Origin: Gammaproteobacteria bacterium | Lineage (GTDB): Bacteria > Pseudomonadota > Gammaproteobacteria > Berkiellales > Berkiellaceae | Length of the DNA: 64,000 bases | Assembly: GCA_016191245.1 (NCBI GenBank) | Contig: JACPOY010000020.1 | Coordinates: 62,001-126,000, forward strand | Reading direction: 5' to 3' | Notes under the pieces: generated by a model | The model's input: the letters and a program-made list of their open reading frames with translations, nothing else | Database searches by the model: none | Told to the model about the DNA's origin: nothing | Program-made: the position numbers and the translations under genes | Part shown: positions 9,137-17,817 of the stretch, in pieces | Position numbering within the stretch: position 1 is the first letter of the stretch | How the letters are laid out: the number at the start of each line of letters is the position of its first letter

Positions 9137-9928
9137 TCAGTCTGAGCGAATACTTGCTTTTTCGATCACTAATTTTTTGCCATCTTTAGTTCGAATAAAT
9201 GCTCCAGGGTAGGGAGGGGATTGAGCTCGAATAAAATCATATAGTTCATGAGCTGGCTTTGATAAATCAATTTCGCCATCATCAGGAGTTCTTTGTGGAT
9301 ATATTTTAGCATTTTCTCGGTTTTGAATAGTGTATTCAACATTGGGAAACCGCCTAAACGTATCGAGTAGCAATCCTTTAGAGGCATCGATAGCTTTTGC
9401 ATAAACTTCTTTAATGCTATCGGTGTCTGCAATAGAAATTTTTTGCTGCCCAATGATGTCCCCATCATCAATTCCATTTTCTAATCTAAATAAGCTTATA
9501 CCCGTTTCTTTTTCACCATTAATAATTGCCCAAGTTAAAGGTGCCCCACCTGCATAGGCAGGTAATAAAGAAGCATGAATTCCCCACGCGCCTGCTGTAG
9601 CTAATTGTCTAATGGCTTGAGGAATAATGTAAAACCAGCCTGCTACTAAAATTACGTCTAACTCAAGATGCTTAATTTCCTGTTCAAAATCAATAATTTT
9701 TTTACTATTTTTTTCTATAAAATGTAATGGAATGCGATTCTGAACACAAATATCAAGGAGGCAGGCATGGGTATAATTTTTAACGGGTTTGTCAATGCTA
9801 TAGGAGATATTAAATTGTGCTGGGATCGTAAATACCATCTCTGGGATGAAATTATTTTCAATCAAGCTTAATAATATTGCTCTACTAAATTGTGTTGACC
9901 CTAAAAAAATAAATTTTGGTTTATTCAT
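9137..9928 (-). CDS. Formyltransferase-family protein (sugar N-formyltransferase candidate)
   Basis: 263 residues from the ATG at 9928, which overlaps the amidotransferase stop by 8 nt; an ATG at 9952 would add eight residues. Residues 5-15 (KFIFLGSTQFS) begin a Rossmann-like formyltransferase domain. WGIHASLLPAYAGGAPLTW followed by ENGIDDGDII is the N10-formyl-tetrahydrofolate catalytic core, with His and Asp of the usual Asn-His-Asp triad. The position normally occupied by Asn (N-x-H) is Gly here. The family formylates amino sugars (ArnA, VioF, WlaRD) or Met-tRNA. The locus and the aminotransferase upstream favour a sugar. Last gene of the long minus-strand export operon. Confidence 0.75.
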   Translation of the reverse strand: MNKPKFIFLGSTQFSRAILLSLIENNFIPEMVFTIPAQFNISYSIDKPVKNYTHACLLDICVQNRIPLHFIEKNSKKIIDFEQEIKHLELDVILVAGWFYIIPQAIRQLATAGAWGIHASLLPAYAGGAPLTWAIINGEKETGISLFRLENGIDDGDIIGQQKISIADTDSIKEVYAKAIDASKGLLLDTFRRFPNVEYTIQNRENAKIYPQRTPDDGEIDLSKPAHELYDFIRAQSPPYPGAFIRTKDGKKLVIEKASIRSD

Positions 9929-11930
9929 AATAGTTTCGTAGAAAATATTCAAAGTTCAATATTGACCAAATAAATAAACGGTTATTTTTTGTAGCATTAA
10001 GGTGTTCATTAAGCTTCCTTTGCACCAAATCAATGTTGAGATGTTGATAAATCCTAGATTCTTTATTACCTATAATTTTTTTAACAAACTCATAGCTGTC
10101 TGATCTGAACCAGGATTGATCAGGTGCAGAAAATCCTTGCTTTTCTGCTTCACTATACTTTGAGGGCATGTATTGTTGCAATGCTTTTCGTAGAATCAAT
10201 TTACCATCATTAGTTTTTTTAAAATAATTATTAGTTTTATCCCCTAATGTATTTTCATCCATTTGGATTACTTCTTTCAGCCGGGAAAGTTTAAGATGAA
10301 CAGGAATTTTTTGTGCAAATTCAACTAGGTCGTTATCTAAAAATGGTACTCGAGTTTCCAACGAATTAGCCATAGATAATTTGTCTTCCATCACCAGCAA
10401 ACCATGCAAAAAGGTTTTTGCTTCAAAGTATAGTGAATGATTGATGTAGTCTTGCGGTGAATTTAGCTTTTGAGAATGCTTGAAGACCCCATTAAAAATA
10501 TCTCGGCTATTCATGTGAGATAATTTGTGCCAACAACAATTAAACAGTTCGCATAATTCATTTGCATTTAGTAAACGCTGCCAAAATTGATGATATTTAT
10601 CCACGTAAGATGAAAAATTTTCGTTATTAACTGCTCGAAAATAACGCCAAGGATAACCACCAAATAATTCATCGCCACCAGTCCCAGATAAAACAACTTT
10701 GACAAATTTTCCTGCCAGTTTAGATGCATAATAATTGGGGTAACTTTGCCCTACACGAGGTTCCTCTAAGTGCCAAGCAAATTTTGGTAAACAACGTTCC
10801 ATGTCTCCTGATTTTAAAACCATTTCATAATGCTCAGTTTTGTAGAGATAAGACAGAAATTCCGCTTGCGTTCTCTCATCAAAACCTTGTTCAAGACCAG
10901 ATACATTATTAAGATCAAATCCAACAGTGAAGGTTTTTATATAAGGTAATTGCTTAGCAGCAACAGCAGTAATTGATCCGCTATCGATGCCACCACTTAA
11001 ATAACTGCCAATTTCAACATCGGACACTAATTGTCGTCGAACAGCTTGTTCAAAGAGAAAAGATAATTCTTCAATATAATCTGTTTCATTCGCTGAAATG
11101 TTAGATTCTCGAAAATCAAAATCCCAATACTGTTTTTGTATTATTTTTTGTCGTGTATTTAAATCAATTTCTAAATAATTTCCCGCGGGCAATAAACGCA
11201 CGTTTTCAAAAAGAGTTTTGTCAGTAAAAAAATTCTGAAAGCTAAAATATTCGAATAAACCCTCATAATCGATTACAGGAGTATTAGGCAAGTAGGCAAG
11301 AATGGCTTTGATTTCACTGCCAAATATTAATTGATTTTCTTGATTTATATAATAGTAAAGGGGTTTAACACCATATCGATCACGTACTAGAAATAATTTG
11401 TTTATCCTGCTATCCCATAAAGAAAAAGCAAACATGCCATTGAATTTTAAGATTGCCTCAATGCCCCATTCAAGGTATGCATTAATTAGAACCTCGGTAT
11501 CAGTCATGGAACAAAACTCGTATCCAATCTCGCTTAATTCCTGGCGAATTTCTTTGAAATTGTAAATTTCGCCGTTGTAGCATACCCAGACTTTTTTTGA
11601 AAGATCACTCATTGGTTGAAAGCCTGCAGCAGAGAGATCAAGGATAGACAATCTGCGATGACCGAAAAATAAATCAAAACGATATTGATGCAGATGCTGC
11701 ATGCCTTGTAGTTCATCAATACAGGGAATGTGCTCCAACTGATGAACGAATTTTTTTTCTGTTAGGACTTGGTAATATTGCTGTGCTCGTGGATGGTTAG
11801 TACCGGTTTGTGCAAGCAAATAACCAGCGCCATCTGGCCCTCTGTGTTGAAGCGCATCGCACATAGCTTTAATATGAAGGAGATCAATGCTGCTACCTGT
11901 GAGAGAAATAATTCCGGCTATACCACACAC
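9921..11930 (-). CDS. Glutamine-dependent asparagine-synthase-like amidotransferase (copy 1)
   Basis: 669 residues. MCGIAGIIS gives the N-terminal nucleophile Cys2 of a class II glutamine amidotransferase domain (RGPDGAG, FGHRRLSILDLS, YNGEIYNF). The synthetase domain follows with the PP-loop SGGIDSGSI near residue 311 and SGTGGDELFGGYPWRYF. In O-antigen loci such proteins are proposed to amidate uronic acid carboxyls to uronamides rather than to make free asparagine. Two copies in this locus and the uronate-forming enzymes support that use here. It overlaps the upstream aminotransferase by 13 nt and the formyltransferase by 8 nt. Related but not near-identical to the copy at 22996. Confidence 0.85.
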   Translation of the reverse strand: MCGIAGIISLTGSSIDLLHIKAMCDALQHRGPDGAGYLLAQTGTNHPRAQQYYQVLTEKKFVHQLEHIPCIDELQGMQHLHQYRFDLFFGHRRLSILDLSAAGFQPMSDLSKKVWVCYNGEIYNFKEIRQELSEIGYEFCSMTDTEVLINAYLEWGIEAILKFNGMFAFSLWDSRINKLFLVRDRYGVKPLYYYINQENQLIFGSEIKAILAYLPNTPVIDYEGLFEYFSFQNFFTDKTLFENVRLLPAGNYLEIDLNTRQKIIQKQYWDFDFRESNISANETDYIEELSFLFEQAVRRQLVSDVEIGSYLSGGIDSGSITAVAAKQLPYIKTFTVGFDLNNVSGLEQGFDERTQAEFLSYLYKTEHYEMVLKSGDMERCLPKFAWHLEEPRVGQSYPNYYASKLAGKFVKVVLSGTGGDELFGGYPWRYFRAVNNENFSSYVDKYHQFWQRLLNANELCELFNCCWHKLSHMNSRDIFNGVFKHSQKLNSPQDYINHSLYFEAKTFLHGLLVMEDKLSMANSLETRVPFLDNDLVEFAQKIPVHLKLSRLKEVIQMDENTLGDKTNNYFKKTNDGKLILRKALQQYMPSKYSEAEKQGFSAPDQSWFRSDSYEFVKKIIGNKESRIYQHLNIDLVQRKLNEHLNATKNNRLFIWSILNFEYFLRNYYE

Positions 11931-13108
11931 TGTATTGCCTCATGGAGTTTATCTATAACATATTCAAATTCGCCATGAGTCATTTGAGGATACAAAGGTA
12001 AGGAAATACTAAGTCTGTCGGCAGCATAAGCACAAATAAGGTCTTCATGTTTTAAATTATACCGTTGCGCATAATAGCTCAAAGTGTGCACAGCATGAGT
12101 CCCTTGACGCGTTGCAACGCCATTTTCTTCAAGAATGGCCATGAGGTGATTACGCTTAACATTGGCAGCATCAATTTTATCTAAAGTAAGATTCTCTGGA
12201 TCTAATGTAAATAAACATACATAAGATTGGTAACCATGTATAAAACCCTCAGGTTGAATAGGTAATTGTAAGCAAAGTATATTTTTAAGAGCTTCGTTAT
12301 ATTGATGTGCAATATTGCGCCTCTTTGACATAATTATATCTGCTTTTCTTATTTGGCAGACACCTAAGGCGCCTTGAAAGTCTGTCATACGGTAGTTATA
12401 ACCACGTTTAGTAAAATCGGGCAGCAATGAACCGCCTTTTTCTTGATGCCGCTGTAAATCAGATTTAGATGCGCCATGGTCACAAAGTTGCTTAACTGTT
12501 TCATAAATATTTTTATCATTAGTAATTAACATTCCACCTTCGCCTGTTGTAATTGGTTTTCTAGGATGGAAAGAAAAGCAACCAATTTCACCAAATGTGC
12601 CAGAATGTTGGCCATGCAACCAGGCATCAAAGCCACAAGCTGAATCTTCAATGATACGAACATTATAGTTTAATGCAAGGAGTTTTATTTGCGCTAGTGC
12701 TGCGCATAAACCAAATAAATTCACGGGCATAATAGCTTTGATGCTTTTATCAGTAGCTAAAAGGCGTTCAAGTTGATGAACATCAAGATTAAAAGTTTTT
12801 AAATCAATATCGCAAAATACTACTTCGGCGCCAGTGTATTCCACAGCATTAGCAGATGCCACATAGGTAAATGAGGGAACGACGACTTTGTCTCCTATCC
12901 CAATACCAAGAGCAAGTAAGCCTAAATGTAGGGCAGTAGTGCAATTGCTTACAGCTTTTGCATATTGACATTGCGTGTATTCAGCAAACATATCCTCAAA
13001 TTGTTTAACATAGGGTCCCTGAACCACCCATCCACTTTGTAATGGTTTTTGAATTTCAGTAAATTCAGCTTCATCAAAAAAAACTTTCGTGATTGGTATT
13101 TCGTTCAT
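11918..13108 (-). CDS. DegT/DnrJ/EryC1/StrS-type PLP sugar aminotransferase
   Basis: 396 residues. GWVVQGPYVKQFE near the start, SNCTTALHLGLLALG, VVPSFTYVASANAVEY, EDSACGFDA and FSFHPRKPITTGEGGM, where the Lys is the PLP Schiff-base residue, define the family. It transfers an amino group from glutamate to a keto nucleotide sugar. The FHPRKPITTGEGG form resembles 4-amino-sugar enzymes (PseC/perosamine-like) more than the WlbC/WbpE form (FFPSKPLGCYGDGG), so a 4-amino sugar to be formylated is one reading. However it is the only aminotransferase in the window, so it could also serve the WlbA/WlbB pathway. Confidence 0.85.
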   Translation of the reverse strand: MNEIPITKVFFDEAEFTEIQKPLQSGWVVQGPYVKQFEDMFAEYTQCQYAKAVSNCTTALHLGLLALGIGIGDKVVVPSFTYVASANAVEYTGAEVVFCDIDLKTFNLDVHQLERLLATDKSIKAIMPVNLFGLCAALAQIKLLALNYNVRIIEDSACGFDAWLHGQHSGTFGEIGCFSFHPRKPITTGEGGMLITNDKNIYETVKQLCDHGASKSDLQRHQEKGGSLLPDFTKRGYNYRMTDFQGALGVCQIRKADIIMSKRRNIAHQYNEALKNILCLQLPIQPEGFIHGYQSYVCLFTLDPENLTLDKIDAANVKRNHLMAILEENGVATRQGTHAVHTLSYYAQRYNLKHEDLICAYAADRLSISLPLYPQMTHGEFEYVIDKLHEAIQCVV

Positions 13109-13141
13109 AATGATTCTTCTTTTGTGTGCCCTATAAAGTAT

Positions 13142-13861
13142 TTAAAGTGTCTCAATGGAATGACTTGATTGATTTTTAACAAACATTTCTTCCATAAAAT
13201 GAAATAAAAGATGCAAAATTGAAAATTTCCGATGAACATCATCTAAATAAGGAAAGAAAAATTGAGCAGGATTTATATCTTGGTAAATTAACCTTATTCC
13301 TTTCTCAGAAAAACACTCATCTTGTTGATAATCTGATGCGCCATTACCGCAAAGGTATGCATTAGCTCCGACACATTTAACTAATTGAACTAAAAGCTGG
13401 GTTGATTGAGCACTGTGCTGGAGTTTTGATTGGCGAATAAATTTAGTTTTAAATCCTAGGTAAGCACTCAATTTAGTAATGGCATGAATGTTATATTCTG
13501 CTAAGTTTTGGCAAGAAAACTCAAGTAAATTTTGAATCAAAGGCATGATTTGAGAAAAATATTTTGCCTTACGATAAGCTTGCTTAAGCGTTTTTAATAA
13601 TTTACTAACGTAATATTCCTGGTTGAAGAATTCTACGTTGTGAATTAATTGTTTACCTGATTCATGCTTAATAGGTAAACCAAACCAGTGTTCTTGCCCA
13701 GCAAGTTGAATTTTTACTCGATTGCACCAAGAGCCCGAACCTGATCCGCTTTTGGGGTAAGCAACTTCGTCGAGAAAGATGAAGACATCTGCTTGGCGAA
13801 TTTTGTCAAAATAACCAATCCATGGGAAAAAATTTGGTTGATGAATAGCACAGATGTTCAT
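13142..13861 (-). CDS. WbqC-like family protein
   Basis: 239 residues from the ATG at 13861; AGGG lies just upstream and this start avoids overlapping the permease gene (a longer frame to 13972 would read through the permease end). AIHQPNFFPWIGYFDKIRQADVF and FLDEVAYPKSG... WCNRVKI are typical of the WbqC-like family, frequent beside DegT aminotransferases in O-antigen loci. The family has no firmly established reaction that I know of; modification of an amino sugar is the usual guess. Sits between the permease (7-nt gap) and the aminotransferase (33-nt gap) in the export operon. Confidence 0.8.
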   Translation of the reverse strand: MNICAIHQPNFFPWIGYFDKIRQADVFIFLDEVAYPKSGSGSGSWCNRVKIQLAGQEHWFGLPIKHESGKQLIHNVEFFNQEYYVSKLLKTLKQAYRKAKYFSQIMPLIQNLLEFSCQNLAEYNIHAITKLSAYLGFKTKFIRQSKLQHSAQSTQLLVQLVKCVGANAYLCGNGASDYQQDECFSEKGIRLIYQDINPAQFFFPYLDDVHRKFSILHLLFHFMEEMFVKNQSSHSIETL

Positions 13862-13868
13862 AATTTCC

Positions 13869-14630
13869 CTATAAAAAAGAAGAAAAGTAACCTTTAATTT
13901 GGCGAAAACGATATAAACCAAAAATATATAAAGTGAGTGCCAGAATAAGCACATAGCCAAGACGCAATACAAGTTCTAATGGAATAGCATGATACACCAA
14001 AGGCTGCCTAAAGCTTTCTGTTAAGATGTAAAAAGGATTCAATGTAGATAATAGTTGAATAGGTTTTGGCATCGCTTCTAAAGTATAAAAAATTGGAGAA
14101 ATAAAAAGAATTATCATTAAAATATTTGGTAAAACGATCGCTAAATCTCTTAAAAATACCGTTGAAGCAGATAAGAAAAAACCTAACCCAAACATAAATA
14201 AATACATGATGGCTACAACAGGTATCAAGAACAAGACATGCCAGGTTGGGATATCGCCGCTAAATAACATAATAACTATTAAAAAACAAAAACTGATGAA
14301 TAAAGGTACGATTGAAAGCAAAACCGCGGAAATAGGTAGCATCTCGGTTTTGAAAGCCATATTTTTGACCAATCCGGAGTTAGATGTTACTGCATTAGCA
14401 GCATTTACTAAACCTTCACTCATTGCAAGCCATGGTCCATAGCCGCTAATGAGCCAGATCACATAAGTTAGAGTCGTTGAGGCGCCAGGTAGGCGCACTT
14501 TATACATGAATCCAAAAACAAATGTGAAAATTCCCAACATAATGATAGGATTTAGGACGGCCCAAATTACACCTAATGTAGAAGCTAAGTACCGATCTTT
14601 AAGGTTGATTTTAAAAAAATTATAAATCAT
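13869..14630 (-). CDS. wzm: Polysaccharide ABC exporter permease, Wzm type (exporter 1)
   Basis: 253 residues from the ATG at 14630, which shares an ATGA with the stop of the upstream ATPase; an ATG at 14660 is possible. KINLKDRYLASTLGVIWAVLNPIIM is the amphipathic entry helix and first membrane segment of ABC-2 O-antigen permeases, followed by about five further hydrophobic segments and FYILTESFRQPLVYHAIP near the C-terminus. It moves a finished lipid-linked glycan across the inner membrane with Wzt. It is read after two different Wzt-type ATPase genes, which is unusual. Confidence 0.88.
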   Translation of the reverse strand: MIYNFFKINLKDRYLASTLGVIWAVLNPIIMLGIFTFVFGFMYKVRLPGASTTLTYVIWLISGYGPWLAMSEGLVNAANAVTSNSGLVKNMAFKTEMLPISAVLLSIVPLFISFCFLIVIMLFSGDIPTWHVLFLIPVVAIMYLFMFGLGFFLSASTVFLRDLAIVLPNILMIILFISPIFYTLEAMPKPIQLLSTLNPFYILTESFRQPLVYHAIPLELVLRLGYVLILALTLYIFGLYRFRQIKGYFSSFL

Positions 14631-15865
14631 TTGATAGTCAGTTCGGCTAAATCCAAACATATTTCTGTATCCTTTGTTTTTAACTGAGCTTTTACAGGAT
14701 AATGCAATAATGCTTTTCCTCCTGCCGATATATAGGAATTCTTAACCTCAAAATAGCGATCGCCGAAACTACAAAGTTCTTGCTCTTGCCAAATTTTGAG
14801 ATTTAATTTGTAATATCCTTGATTTAATATTAATTTGGATAAAGCAAAACGACAATGTAAATTATCCACGGAATTATTATTTTGAACGATGAATTTATCA
14901 CTTGTAACTAGCAATCCATCGAGGCGTTCAAGGTTGATCTCTATAGAAATAGGAGTAAGGGAAAATATCCGTTGTTTTAATTGCACTTCTACTAGAAAGT
15001 TGTCACCAGAATTAAACAAGGATTGAGGTTCATCATGGTCCAGCATAGATAGCTTAATCATTTTAAGCTCATAATTCGCATCGGTTTTAAGCAGAGTAAA
15101 CGTGTGTTGTTCAGGATGGAAGGTTTGATTTTTCCTTTCATCATAAATTTTTTTCAAATAAAGCTGTGTTACTTCTGAAGGTAATCCGTCCTGATAAATG
15201 CGCCCTTCTTCAAGCCATATGCAACGGCTACATAGTAATTTAATCGTTTCCATCGAGTGAGACACAATGATAACAATTTTACCGCGCTGACAAATTTCTT
15301 TTATTTTCTTTGAGGCTTTTTGAGCAAAAAATGCATCACCAGCAGATAATGCTTCGTCGATAATCAGAATTTCCGGTTGAATTTCTGTTAGCATGGAGAT
15401 TGCTAATCGTGATTTCATTCCCGAGGAGTAAGTTTTCACAGGCTTATCAATAAAATCGCCTAGCTCAGAAAATTCGATCATTTTGTCCATCATACTGTCA
15501 ATTTCATTCTTACTTTTACCCTGAATCTCTCCATCCAGGTAAATATTTTCTCGGCCACTCATATCTTCTCTGAGGCCAACACCTAAAGTAAGTACAGCCG
15601 TTACTTTCCCATTAAGTGAAATATTGCCGTAAGTGGGTTCAGTGATCCCAGCTAAAATTGATAGCAAGGTTGATTTTCCCGCACCATTGCGCCCGATAAT
15701 ACCAACGATCTCGCCAGCGCGTAATTCAAAATTAATATCATTAAGAATTAATTTATCTTCTTTAGACAATGATGTTTTTTCAGGGGGAATACTGCTTTGG
15801 GTCGAAGAAAAAGTCTTATAATAGACTTTCGAAAGCTGCGATACGCTTACATAAATGGGCTTCAT
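14627..15865 (-). CDS. wzt: Polysaccharide ABC exporter ATPase, Wzt type (exporter 1, subunit a)
   Basis: 412 residues from the ATG at 15865, which forms an ATGA overlap with the upstream ATPase stop. Walker A GRNGAGKST, the Wzt-type block VTAVLTLGVGLREDMSGREN, signature YSSGMKSRL, Walker B EILIIDEALSAGD and the H-loop VSHS are all present in the first 240 residues. The last 170 residues are a beta-rich C-terminal domain as in Wzt proteins that bind the glycan non-reducing end. It lacks nothing needed for ATP hydrolysis. Paired with a second ATPase gene upstream. Confidence 0.88.
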   Translation of the reverse strand: MKPIYVSVSQLSKVYYKTFSSTQSSIPPEKTSLSKEDKLILNDINFELRAGEIVGIIGRNGAGKSTLLSILAGITEPTYGNISLNGKVTAVLTLGVGLREDMSGRENIYLDGEIQGKSKNEIDSMMDKMIEFSELGDFIDKPVKTYSSGMKSRLAISMLTEIQPEILIIDEALSAGDAFFAQKASKKIKEICQRGKIVIIVSHSMETIKLLCSRCIWLEEGRIYQDGLPSEVTQLYLKKIYDERKNQTFHPEQHTFTLLKTDANYELKMIKLSMLDHDEPQSLFNSGDNFLVEVQLKQRIFSLTPISIEINLERLDGLLVTSDKFIVQNNNSVDNLHCRFALSKLILNQGYYKLNLKIWQEQELCSFGDRYFEVKNSYISAGGKALLHYPVKAQLKTKDTEICLDLAELTIK

Positions 15866-17013
15866 GATAAAACATCCACTTGAAAATTCCATGGCAACTT
15901 AGCGATTCCTGCTGAAAGATTTCCATGGACAATTAGCTTTAATGCATTACCATAGGTCCAGCTTCGCGCATCGAGATCTTCTAAAGGAAGCTCTGCAGAA
16001 TTTAAAAACAAATTAAGATAATATTCTCCGGGTGTTAAAGGTAGTCGTGGAATATGAATTTCAGCCTCATTTATTCCCACCTGTAAATCTAGAGGGATAT
16101 AATCGCTATTCAGTAATAATATTTCCCAACCAAAGCCTGCACGAAAAACTTCAATGGAATAATTTATCATTAACCGAGCTTGTTTTTTAAGGTTGATCTT
16201 AAAGGTTAATGTGTAATCTTCATCGCTGTGCGCTTCATAAGTTGATTGAGGTATAAATTCGGCATATTTTTTAGTTGGTGAAGGCATATTTAAATATTGG
16301 TGCACCATTTGCGCAGAATTACCGTTAGCTACTATCATCCCTTTATCAAGAATATAAGATTGCTCACATAGTTTTAAGATTGCAGACCAATCATGTGTTA
16401 CTAAAATACCCGAGGACCCACATGCAAAACGTTCTTTAAGACGTTTCCAACATTTAGCTTGAAAATACTCGTCACCAACAGACAATAGCTCGTCTACCAG
16501 GTAAATTTCATGTTGTAACTCTGTTGCTACAGAAAAAAACAAGCGTGCTGACATGCCAGTAGAATACGTGTACAAGGGATTAAAGAAGTATTCTCCAAGC
16601 TCGGAAAATACTTTAATATTGCTAATGTAGTCTTCTCTTTTTGATTTAGGTATGCCATATATTTCTAAATATCGATCAGCGTAACGATTGCCGGTTAGTC
16701 GGTTGTTCCCTAAACCACCATACTCAAATAAAGCACTAATTTTACCGTTTGCCCGTACTATACCTTTGGTCGCGGGATATACTCCACTTAGCACTCGGAG
16801 TAATGTGCTTTTTCCTGCACCGTTTCGTCCAAGCATACCGATAAATTTACCTTTGGGGACTGAAAGGTTAATGTCTTTTAAGGCAGAATAGACCGTTGAG
16901 TTCTTTTGAGAATTACGAAAGACAATTCGCCAATTAATGACTTCATCAATAAGATAAAAATCTTTACTCAAATTGCTAGAATAAAGTGCAGGTTCTTGGG
17001 TAGGATGAATCAT
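15862..17013 (-). CDS. Second Wzt-type ATPase (exporter 1, subunit b)
   Basis: 383 residues. Walker A GRNGAGKST near residue 60, ISALFEYGGLGNNRLTGNRY, signature YSTGMSARL, Walker B EIYLVDELLSVGD and H-loop VTHDW are intact. A C-terminal beta-rich part (residues about 245-383, VFRAGFGWEILLLNSD...) differs from that of the adjacent ATPase. First gene of the minus-strand operon. Most ABC polysaccharide exporters are homodimeric for the ATPase; two adjacent distinct ATPases with one permease suggest a heterodimer or alternative subunits with different glycan specificity (inference). Confidence 0.85.
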   Translation of the reverse strand: MIHPTQEPALYSSNLSKDFYLIDEVINWRIVFRNSQKNSTVYSALKDINLSVPKGKFIGMLGRNGAGKSTLLRVLSGVYPATKGIVRANGKISALFEYGGLGNNRLTGNRYADRYLEIYGIPKSKREDYISNIKVFSELGEYFFNPLYTYSTGMSARLFFSVATELQHEIYLVDELLSVGDEYFQAKCWKRLKERFACGSSGILVTHDWSAILKLCEQSYILDKGMIVANGNSAQMVHQYLNMPSPTKKYAEFIPQSTYEAHSDEDYTLTFKINLKKQARLMINYSIEVFRAGFGWEILLLNSDYIPLDLQVGINEAEIHIPRLPLTPGEYYLNLFLNSAELPLEDLDARSWTYGNALKLIVHGNLSAGIAKLPWNFQVDVLS

Positions 17014-17049
17014 AGAGCCTTGATAAAAACAGCGATTATTCTTAAAACT

Positions 17050-17077
17050 ATTGTATCATGATGAGAAAAATTGACAA
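17050..17077 (-). promoter_or_regulatory. Candidate sigma-70 promoter of the minus-strand export operon
   Basis: On the minus strand TTGTCA (17072-17077) and TACAAT (17050-17055) are separated by 16 nt and lie 37 nt upstream of the ATPase ATG at 17013. The same -35 region reads TTGACA on the plus strand (17071-17076), 17 nt before a weak TATAGG (17094-17099) ahead of the GTG at 17111, so divergent promoters may share this dyad. Only a visual consensus match. Confidence 0.4.
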
Positions 17078-17110
17078 TTTGTTTTGATGAATGTATAGGA
17101 CCAACTTATT

Positions 17111-17779
17111 GTGAGCCTAAAAATGATACGATACCCTGAAGTAATTTTTTTGACTGCATTAGACGATCAAAGCTGCTTTTCAGTTATACGTGCCTTCAAT
17201 AAGTCGTATTGTAAAGTAGTGAGAACGCTTGAATCTTTGCACAACTCACAAGGTGATATTCTACTCTCCTATGGAAGTTCAATTATTGTTCCTCCTGAGA
17301 TTTTATCTCAATATCCTTGGGGAGCGTACAATATTCATGCTGCATCCCCCGATTATCCTGGTCGCGACCCCCATCACTGGGCAGCATATGACGGTGTATT
17401 ACGTTATGGGGCTACGGCACATATTATGACACCCAACGTTGACGATGGTCCAATTGTCGATGTTGAATGGTTTGATGTGGAGCCACAAATTCGACCTAAT
17501 AACTTGTTGAGAAGGGCTAATGAAGCGGCATTTAAAATCATTTTGCGCTTAGCCCCAAAGCTTCAGGAGTGGAAAAGATTGCAGCCATTAGAAGGGGTCA
17601 GTTGGGGGAAATATAAGCGTAGCCGAGCAAATTTTTTAGAAATGTGTAGAGTAAGCGCTGCTATTACAAAAGAAGAATTTGAAAGAAAACTTCATGCTTT
17701 TAGTGGCGATAAATATAATAATTTAGTTATTGAGTTGCATGGTCATATATTTCGCATTGAGAAAAAGGAGAATGGTTAA
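17111..17779 (+). CDS. Formyltransferase-family protein (second sugar N-formyltransferase candidate)
   Basis: 222 residues with a GTG start supported by AGGA ten nt upstream; the ATG at 17123 is an alternative but poorly spaced. NIHAASPDYPGRDPHHWA with the Asn-x-His pair, then TPNVDDGPIVD supplying the catalytic Asp, are the formyl-THF transferase core; the N-terminal part (EVIFLTALDDQSCFSVIR) is shorter than in ArnA/Fmt and shows no clear GxxxF loop. Unlike the formyltransferase at 9.1 kb, the catalytic Asn is kept. The substrate is presumably an amino sugar nucleotide. Divergent from the export operon and convergent with the glycosyltransferase that follows. Confidence 0.72.
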   Translation: MSLKMIRYPEVIFLTALDDQSCFSVIRAFNKSYCKVVRTLESLHNSQGDILLSYGSSIIVPPEILSQYPWGAYNIHAASPDYPGRDPHHWAAYDGVLRYGATAHIMTPNVDDGPIVDVEWFDVEPQIRPNNLLRRANEAAFKIILRLAPKLQEWKRLQPLEGVSWGKYKRSRANFLEMCRVSAAITKEEFERKLHAFSGDKYNNLVIELHGHIFRIEKKENG

Positions 17780-17817
17780 ATCATCTCAAGGAAAGTAAAA
17801 AAAAACTAACATTGGTG

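Noticed and set aside
13862..13972. Longer start for the WbqC-like protein
   Set aside because: The extra N-terminus is hydrophobic antiphase reading of the permease end; AGGG precedes the ATG at 13861, where family similarity begins.
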